In this document: piece by piece, positions 1 through 6,000 of the stretch
How positions within the stretch are numbered: position 1 is the first letter of the stretch
Layout: each line of letters begins with the position of its first letter
Source: DASTDY01 sp035457345
GTDB taxonomy: Bacteria; Patescibacteriota; Saccharimonadia; Saccharimonadales; EFPC-124
Reading direction: 5' to 3'
Assembly: GCA_035457345.1 (NCBI GenBank)
Contig: DATIBT010000012.1
Coordinates: 1 to 9,352 of the forward strand
DNA: 9,352 bases
Program-made: the position numbers and the translations under genes
The notes under the pieces: model-generated
What the model was told of the DNA's origin: nothing
The model's input: the letters and a program-made list of their open reading frames with translations, nothing else
Databases searched by the model: none

Positions 1-2613
1 ATTTGTGTCGACTGTACCAACGATCGCACGAGCCAAAAATTTGAAGGATACGGACTTACTATTAGCCAGTGGTCCCAGCAGGGCATCCGTGTGCGCAGCG
101 GACAGGGAAGTGTCTTTGAAAATACCTGGATGGAACATACCAATGCCTCACTAGCGGCGACCGAGGCTGTGCTTATTGGCGGATCGACCACACTTGGCGA
201 TGCCAGCAACAGGGAGGTTTTGGGCGTAACCTTTAAAGGCACTACCAAGTTAACGCTTGCTACCGAAACATATGCCTTTCGCCTTTATAACTGCCGCGAT
301 CTGCTGGTAGAGAACCTGGTCATTTCTACAAATGGCACTCCACCGACTGGCGGGGTAGTCCGGACCGAATCAACCCTTACGGGCAACAACAACCGCTTTA
401 AGTGCATCGCTCTCATGCCAGGCAGCGGCGGCAAGAATACCTTCCCAAGCGGCAGTTACCCCGCTGTCTTTTCAAACGCGGGTGGCACTAATAGCGAAGT
501 TATTATAGAGCAGCATTACGATGTCGAAAACACTAATGCCGGCACAACCATCGGCGGCCGTGCTATGCCTAATCCGGCGTTTACCTACACAATATTTAAA
601 GAAAATACCAATGGTAGTAGCTTCCCAACATATTATGCCAAAAAATCAAATGGCACCATCGCCGCTTTTGCAGCCGATACCGCTGCTCCGGTGTCGGGCT
701 TGCGCGCCGTCTTAAACGCACTCGCCGCTAACTATACATCCTTTTATTTTCCCGCGGGTTTCTACTCCTTCCCTGAAGACCCGGCCGGGACAGAAGATCA
801 CTGGGCGCCCAACGGCTATATTGGCCTGGCGCTCGAAGGCGATCCCAGTCGTGGCACCATCCTCGCCAACTGGCGCGACGACAGCCAGTCAGGATATGAC
901 CCTACACCGGACGTTGAGCCTTTTTCCTTTACTCGCTGCAATGACTTGGTGTACCGGAATTTCCGTATTTGGGCAGGCGGCAATCAAGATGCCAATAACT
1001 CTTCTGACGCCACCGATTTTGACTCCTGCCGAGGTACTAAGCTCGAAAATCTCATCATCGAGCGCAGCCGGGCCCGCGGCATTGTATATGATGGCGGTGA
1101 CAAAGGTGCTGTCAGCCGGCGCAGCCACATTAAAAACTGTGAAATTCGCGGCATACCCGTACCGCTCAATGTCTTTACCGGAAGCAGCGGCACGCTCAGC
1201 TCGCAGGAATACCGCTATGCAGTAACGTTCGTAGATAGCGCTTTTGGCGAAACGCCTCCGTCTGAATACACAGCCTACATACCATCAGGTTCAAGCAAGG
1301 CCCGCCTCACTATTCCGACCGGCCCCGCCTATGATGCCACTCGCGGCGTCACTGCCCGCAAAATCTACCGATGGTCAACGGCCCAGCCGACGTATCACCT
1401 CCTTACCACAATAAACGACAATACGACCACAAGTTACGATGATGATGCTACCGATGCGAGCATTAGTGGGGCTGCCACTGCGCCGCTCACCGGTACTGCG
1501 CTAATTCCAAAAGAGGGTATTAAGCTGCTCGGCTCGCAGCGCAACCTTGTTGCCAACAACGAGATAGTAGGCACAGGTAGCCATGGTATCCAGATTGTAC
1601 GCAAAGGGTCCGACGCCAGTACCAACGTAAATAGTGATGGCCACCGAGTCATCGGCAATACTGTCCGCTCGGCTGGTGTTGGCGCAAGCGTTAGTGCAGT
1701 TGCCGGCATCTATGTAGGTGGCGGGTCATTTAACGACATCAATAACAATAACATCTCCAACTGCGGCACAGTCGCAAACCAGGGCTATGGCATATACGTG
1801 CAAGGACTGGTTGGAGCAACCACCGAATACAACCTCGTAGGCCCCAATACCATTTACGATGACCAAACAGCCAACACGCCCGCTGGGGGCGCATCTACCA
1901 AATACGGGATTCAAATTAACACCGTCGCATCAGGTACCAACCCCGACAACACCGTCATCAGCCCCAGCACCATCAAAGGGATGGTTACCGTTGCCATTAA
2001 CGACTCGACCGGGACTAACACCCGCCAGTACTCCGAAACTACCCACACCCATTCAGGGCCGGGATTTGCTGCCCAAGTCACTCCGCTCTGGAAGACCGGA
2101 CTTTACTACGGTGCCCGCTCATCGATGGCTCATGGCTCTTTAGCAGGCCAAGCCCTCACCGCAAATCAGGCTTATGCAGCTCCCGTGTACGTTCCTGCTG
2201 ACAAAACAGTCACCACTATTGCCTGCGATGTCGCCACGTTGGCTGCCAGCAGTAACATCCGCATGGGCATTTATGCAGCGAGCACAAGCGACGGACGGCC
2301 GACCACTCTTGTATCCGGCTCGGAAACAGGCAACCTTTCTGCGGCCACCACCGGCGTAAAAAGCGCCACCATAAATGCGGCGCTTACGGGCGGAAACTGG
2401 TACTGGCTTGTTATAGTATCCGACAGCACACCGTCCCTTACAGGCTTTACAGGCGGCCAACCAAACTCAATGGGTTCAGTCAGCCCCAGTTCGGGAACTA
2501 AGCAATCGGCAGTCCGTGCATCTATCGGTGCCGGCTGGAGCAGTTTGCCGGCTAACTTTCCTGCCTCGCCGTCCGAAACCGCTACCACTTTAACGGTCGA
2601 AGTGACGTTCTAG
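1..2613 (+). CDS. Large parallel beta-helix (tailspike/adhesin-like) protein, 5'-truncated by the window
   Basis: The frame is open from base 1 to the TAG at 2611-2613, giving 870 visible residues (numbered from base 1); the true start lies upstream. Residues 1-215 are beta-helix rungs, with repeated Cys/Asn-rich turns such as NCRDLLVENLVIS (C98). Residues 221-255 resemble the N-terminal cap of pectate_lyase_3 proteins (DTAA...L.AL... then YFPAGFY at 249-255), so a second helix begins inside the chain; further rungs have C313, C343 and C380. Residues about 391-500 form an Fn3-like insert (GETPPSEY, RKIYRW at 453-458) of a kind common in phage tail and baseplate proteins. The helix resumes at 501-680 (NEIVGTGSHGIQI, GIYVGGGSFNDINNNNISN, GYGIYVQG). 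A TTHTHSGPG linker (H682, H684) leads to a 185-residue beta-rich C-terminal module. Family knowledge suggests a surface or virion polysaccharide-binding or -degrading protein; catalytic residues cannot be assigned by eye. Whether it is cellular or prophage-derived is open; no other phage gene is visible. Confidence 0.85.
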   Translation: MCVDCTNDRTSQKFEGYGLTISQWSQQGIRVRSGQGSVFENTWMEHTNASLAATEAVLIGGSTTLGDASNREVLGVTFKGTTKLTLATETYAFRLYNCRDLLVENLVISTNGTPPTGGVVRTESTLTGNNNRFKCIALMPGSGGKNTFPSGSYPAVFSNAGGTNSEVIIEQHYDVENTNAGTTIGGRAMPNPAFTYTIFKENTNGSSFPTYYAKKSNGTIAAFAADTAAPVSGLRAVLNALAANYTSFYFPAGFYSFPEDPAGTEDHWAPNGYIGLALEGDPSRGTILANWRDDSQSGYDPTPDVEPFSFTRCNDLVYRNFRIWAGGNQDANNSSDATDFDSCRGTKLENLIIERSRARGIVYDGGDKGAVSRRSHIKNCEIRGIPVPLNVFTGSSGTLSSQEYRYAVTFVDSAFGETPPSEYTAYIPSGSSKARLTIPTGPAYDATRGVTARKIYRWSTAQPTYHLLTTINDNTTTSYDDDATDASISGAATAPLTGTALIPKEGIKLLGSQRNLVANNEIVGTGSHGIQIVRKGSDASTNVNSDGHRVIGNTVRSAGVGASVSAVAGIYVGGGSFNDINNNNISNCGTVANQGYGIYVQGLVGATTEYNLVGPNTIYDDQTANTPAGGASTKYGIQINTVASGTNPDNTVISPSTIKGMVTVAINDSTGTNTRQYSETTHTHSGPGFAAQVTPLWKTGLYYGARSSMAHGSLAGQALTANQAYAAPVYVPADKTVTTIACDVATLAASSNIRMGIYAASTSDGRPTTLVSGSETGNLSAATTGVKSATINAALTGGNWYWLVIVSDSTPSLTGFTGGQPNSMGSVSPSSGTKQSAVRASIGAGWSSLPANFPASPSETATTLTVEVTF
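661..2040 (+). other. Second beta-helix module, interrupted by an Fn3-like domain (within the first CDS)
   Basis: The segment begins with an internal copy of the pectate-lyase-3-type cap (residues 221-255), proceeds through rungs to about residue 390, and is then broken by a domain of about 110 residues at 391-500 (bases 1171-1500). The insert reads like a phage structural Fn3 or Ig-like fold: an extended strand EYRYAVTFVDS, the loop GETPPSEY, the strand KARLTIP and the strand RKIYRW. The rungs then continue with IKLLGSQRNLVANNEIVG and several GI.V/N.I turns. Positions of rungs are seen directly; the domain class is inferred from motif resemblance. Confidence 0.6.
2041..2610 (+). other. Phage-tail-fibre-like C-terminal module (within the first CDS)
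   Basis: After the helix ends, residues 681-688 carry the THTH motif followed by SGPG. Similar HTH/HxH motifs are frequent in phage tail fibres, where they can coordinate metal in trimeric needles or mark repeat boundaries. The remaining residues, about 690-870, have the pattern of a jelly-roll-like receptor-binding head: a run of short beta strands rich in T, S, G and A, including NIRMGIYAA and NWYWLVIVSDS, ending in the strand LTVEVTF at the stop. Trimerisation is likely by analogy with tailspikes but is not shown by the sequence. Confidence 0.45.
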
Positions 2614-2653
2614 CTTCCGAACAGAAGCCAGGCACTTTTATTGAGCATTTTTT
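2613..2653 (+). terminator. Weak hairpin and T-tract after the beta-helix gene
   Basis: A perfect 5-bp stem GCTTC (2613-2617) / GAAGC (2624-2628) with a six-base loop sits on the stop codon. TTTT at 2636-2639 and a run of six T at 2648-2653 follow, but the T-tracts are not adjacent to the stem and the stem is short, so intrinsic termination is only possible. If it does not work, the three genes may form one transcript. Confidence 0.22.
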
Positions 2654-2724
2654 AGATAGACTTGTTCTGCGTGGGCGCAAAATAGGGTATAGTAAATACA
2701 GTTAAGGGTGAAGAAAAACTACCT
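2614..2724 (+). promoter_or_regulatory. Intergenic gap with a possible promoter and the RBS of the giant surface protein
   Basis: This 111-base gap is AT-richer than the genes around it. A good -10 candidate, TATAGT, lies at 2688-2693. The -35 side is poor: TTGTTC at 2662-2667 gives a 20-base spacer, and TTCTGC at 2665-2670 gives 17 bases but matches the consensus badly. Transcription from here would leave a leader of about 25 bases. The purine-rich AAGGGTGAAG at 2704-2713 is a plausible ribosome binding site 11 bases before the ATG at 2725. No conserved leader RNA is recognisable. Confidence 0.35.
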
Positions 2725-3075
2725 ATGTTTTTGAGGGTGTGGGCCAAGAAAATCCGGCAGGTATTGTTAGGCTTGATATCTTTTGCGTCCCCGCGGATCC
2801 GTAAGGTAGCAAAACGCATGGCGCTGTTTGTACGCCGGGCTGCTCTGAGGGTGCGTAAAACTGCAGCGCCTGCCGCGCGCCGAGCAGTTCGGGTTTCGCG
2901 CACTGTTCATCATCATGCCGCAAAACGACCGCACCATTATTTGAGTAAACGCTTTACCTGGTACGCCAACTGGCACAAGCATGCCTACCATGGGCATGTG
3001 CATACTGGCATACTAACGGCGTATTGTCTCGTTGTATTAGTTGTGACTATTGCGGCGTACCAGCGCGCCTTTGCC
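2725..3075 (+). other. Arg/His-rich cytoplasmic tail plus signal-anchor helix
   Basis: Residues 1-60 contain many Arg and Lys in amphipathic-looking spacing (RRAALRVRKTAAPAARRAVR). Residues about 62-93 hold histidine clusters (HHHAAKRPHH, HKHAYHGHVH). The membrane helix at 95-112 is short and Val/Leu/Ala-rich with one Cys (C101), and is followed by the potential cleavage motif AFA at 115-117. A tail of more than 90 residues is far longer than the n-region of a Sec signal peptide, so an uncleaved signal anchor is more likely, though cleavage cannot be excluded. Confidence 0.7.
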
Positions 3076-6000
3076 TTGCCAGACTTAACCGACACATGGA
3101 ACTTTTCGAGTTCAGCACCATATACCATAGACGCCGGCATCGAGACGAGCGGCACGAGCGCCCGCCTAAAAGCCCAAAACTACACTGCCGACTCCAATAC
3201 AAAAGCCCTCTACCACCTAGACGAAGCATCCGGCACGAGCATTAGCGACAGCTCGAGCAATAACAACACTGGAACAGTCGGAGCGGCCGCTTCTTGGATA
3301 GCAGGTAATCTGAATAATGGGCTGTCCCTCAACGGTGCGTTTACTAACGGTGTTGCTGCAGATTCAAGTTCACTGTCGCTTTCCCAGGATAACTCTATCG
3401 AAGCCTGGACAAAATTCTCAAGCGCCTTTAGCGCTGGCAGCCACGACCATCGCCAGGGGATCTTGGACAAAGGCGCGTACAAGCTTTATTACGACCAAGA
3501 AACGGGCAAGGTCACGTACGAACTTGCCAATTCAAGCGCCACGACGTGGGCCCAACAGGCTGGCAACGACATTAAGAACAGTTGGGATATAAATGGTAAG
3601 CTCTCGGTCAATGCCCAGGTGGCGATTGGCAGCGATGTATATGCCGGTCTGGGCAACGCCATTGGCGACGCAGAAGTCTGGCGGTGGAACGGAACAACGT
3701 GGGCGCAAATTGGGGGCGACGGCAAGAACAGTAGCTGGGCAGATCAAACGTACGAAACCGTCATGGCCATGGCCGCAAATGGCACTACGCTGTACGCGGC
3801 CCTGGGCACAAGCACCGGTGATGCCGAAGTGTGGAGCTGTGACACCTCTAGTAACTGCGCCACGTGGACTAAAATCGGTGGTGATGGCATAAACAGCGGA
3901 TGGGCAGTTAACACCTTCGAAGTAGTGAATAGCATGAGTGTCATGGGCGGCAACCTGTATGTAGGCCTCGGCAACACGGCCAACGACGCCCGCGTATACC
4001 GATGGAACGGCAGTAGTTGGACCTGGGTAGGCGGGTTCGGCATTGGGGCACCGTTCAATGCATTTACCACTGGATACGAATCTATCTTTAGCATGACAAA
4101 TGACGGTACCAACTTATATGTTGGCTTTGGCACTACCGCCGGAGATGCAGATGTCTGGCGACTATCTGGAAATACATGGACGCAAATTGGGGGCGACGCC
4201 GTAAGCTCTAGCTGGGCCGCAGCAACATACGAAAACGTACAGAGTCTGCGCTGGGTGGGTGGCAATTTATATGCCGGCTTAGGCCTCACCGCTGGCGACG
4301 CAGAAGTCTGGCGGTGGAACGGAACAACGTGGGCGCAAATTGGGGGCGACAGTCTTAACTCTTCGTGGGATAGCACATTTGAAGGCGTCTACTCGCTCGC
4401 CGATGATGGCACGAATGTCTATGCCGGCCTCGGCAATAGTGCCGGCGACAACGAAGTCTGGCGGTGGAATGGGACCGCCTGGACTAAAATCGGCGGCGAT
4501 GGCGTTAACAGTGGCTTCACTAATACCCATCTAGCTGTTGAAGCGCTCTTATATAATGGCAGTACCTTATACGCAGGGATTACCGCCACGGGCGCAAATG
4601 CTGAGGTCTGGAGCTTTAACGGCACGAGCTGGACACGGATCGGCGGCGGCTACGTAAATAACAGCTGGGGCTTCTTCAACCTGCAGAATGTTGAAAGCAT
4701 GACTGTCTTTGGCGATTATCTGTACGCCGGAACCGGCAACACAGTTGCAGGCAACGCTCTCATTTGGCGTTTCGATGGCTCAACCTGGCAAGTCGTAGGC
4801 GGCCAAGGCCTAAATGGCAGTTGGGCCACAAACACGTACGAAGATGTCATGAGCATGGTCAGCTATGGCGGCAACCTGTACGTAGGACTTGGTACAACCG
4901 CCAACGACGCCGAAGTCTGGCGCTATAACGGTTCGACCTGGACGCAAATTGGGGGTGACAGTCTTAACAGTGGCTGGACAACTAACTACGAGGAAGTCTA
5001 CGCACTGGCTGCGTACGGCGGCAACCTGTACGCGGGCCTCGGCAATACGGCCAACGACGCCGAAGTGTGGCGATGGAATGGTTCAACTTGGACAAAAATC
5101 GGCGGCGACAGTCTTAACAGTGGCTGGACAACTAACTTCGAACGTGTAAGCGCCTTAAGTGTCTACAATGGGCAGCTCTATGCCGGACTAGGTAACTCTA
5201 CTACCGATGCCGAAGTGTGGCGGTGGAATGGGTCAGCCTGGAGCAAGGTGGGCGGCGATGGCATTAACAGCAGCTGGAACACCAACTACGAACAAGTCGA
5301 ATCACTGCAGGCATATAATGGCAAACTGTATGCCGGGCTTGGTAACTCCACGGCCGACGCTGAGTTGTGGGAATGGAACGGCACCGCCTGGACGCAAATG
5401 GGTGGTGATGGCATAAACAACAGCTGGCTCGACGGCCAATACGAACAAGTCAAAACTATGGGGGTGTATAACGGACGACTTTACGCCGGCCTAGCTAACA
5501 CCGCTGGCGATGGAGAAGTGTGGGAGTATACCGGTGGAAGTTGGACGCAGATTGGCGGCGACGCTCTTAATAGCAGCTGGGCGGTTAACGCCACAGAAAC
5601 TGTACGTGCGCTCACTACTTACCATGGCAAACTGTATGCCGGGCTCGGTGATAACGCCAATGCCGATGCTGCCGTGTGGTCATACGGCAATAACGGCTTC
5701 CTGCAGTCAGCCACCACCGGTCAGAATACAAGCTGGCACCACCTTGCCGCCACCTACGACGGCAGCACCATGAAACTATACATAGACGGCACGCTCGACT
5801 CCCAAACAAGCATCTCGCTTAGCATGCCCGACACCAGCGAGGCGCTGCTTATTGGCTCGACCTACGGTGCTGGCAGTGGCGAGACCGGCTTAGGGCAGGG
5901 CTACTTTGATGGCGCTCTCGATGAAATCCGCATTAGCGATATTGCTCGCAGCAGCTTTACCACCAAGCCCTATGCCACAACGCCACAAACCGTTCGTTTA

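Larger units (their letters stand above)
3541..5706 (+). repeat. Tandem array of 14 beta-propeller units (50-55 residues, about 150-165 bp each)
   Basis: The consensus unit reads NLYAGLGN.A.DAEVWRWNG.TWTQIGGD..NSSW..N.YE.V.SL. Thirteen whole units start at 3628, 3778, 3943, 4102, 4255, 4405, 4555, 4708, 4864, 5014, 5164, 5314 and 5467. A fourteenth first half starts at 5620 (KLYAGLGDNANADAAVWSYG). The missing second half of that unit is at the front: residues 273-298 (WAQQAGNDIKNSW and the following 13 residues) align without gaps to the second half of unit 1. So the array has exactly 14 blades, permuted so that the ends can close a ring, as expected for two seven-bladed propellers. The family resembles Kelch or Asp-box-like propellers but I cannot name it. 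Unit 2 has an insertion with a Cys pair; units 3, 7 and 8 are the most diverged. Confidence 0.88.

Noticed and set aside
91..93. GTG at 91 as the start of the beta-helix gene, with CAGCAGGG just upstream looking like an RBS
   Set aside because: The frame is open all the way to base 1 and the 30 upstream codons read as beta-helix rungs (KFEGYGLTISQWSQQGIRV), so the gene begins before the window.
2635..2653. A second hairpin directly before the six-T run after the first gene
   Set aside because: Only two or three weak pairs (C-G, T-A, T-G) can form, so it does not support a terminator.
3744..4376. 210-codon open frame on the reverse strand across the propeller repeats
   Set aside because: It is the antisense shadow of the repeat units: the same peptide phrases recur at the repeat period and there is no independent RBS or domain.
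3541..5706. Regularly spaced repeats that might suggest a CRISPR or tandem DNA satellite
   Set aside because: The repeats are in frame, about 150 bp long, conserved mainly at the protein level and lie inside a continuous coding region.
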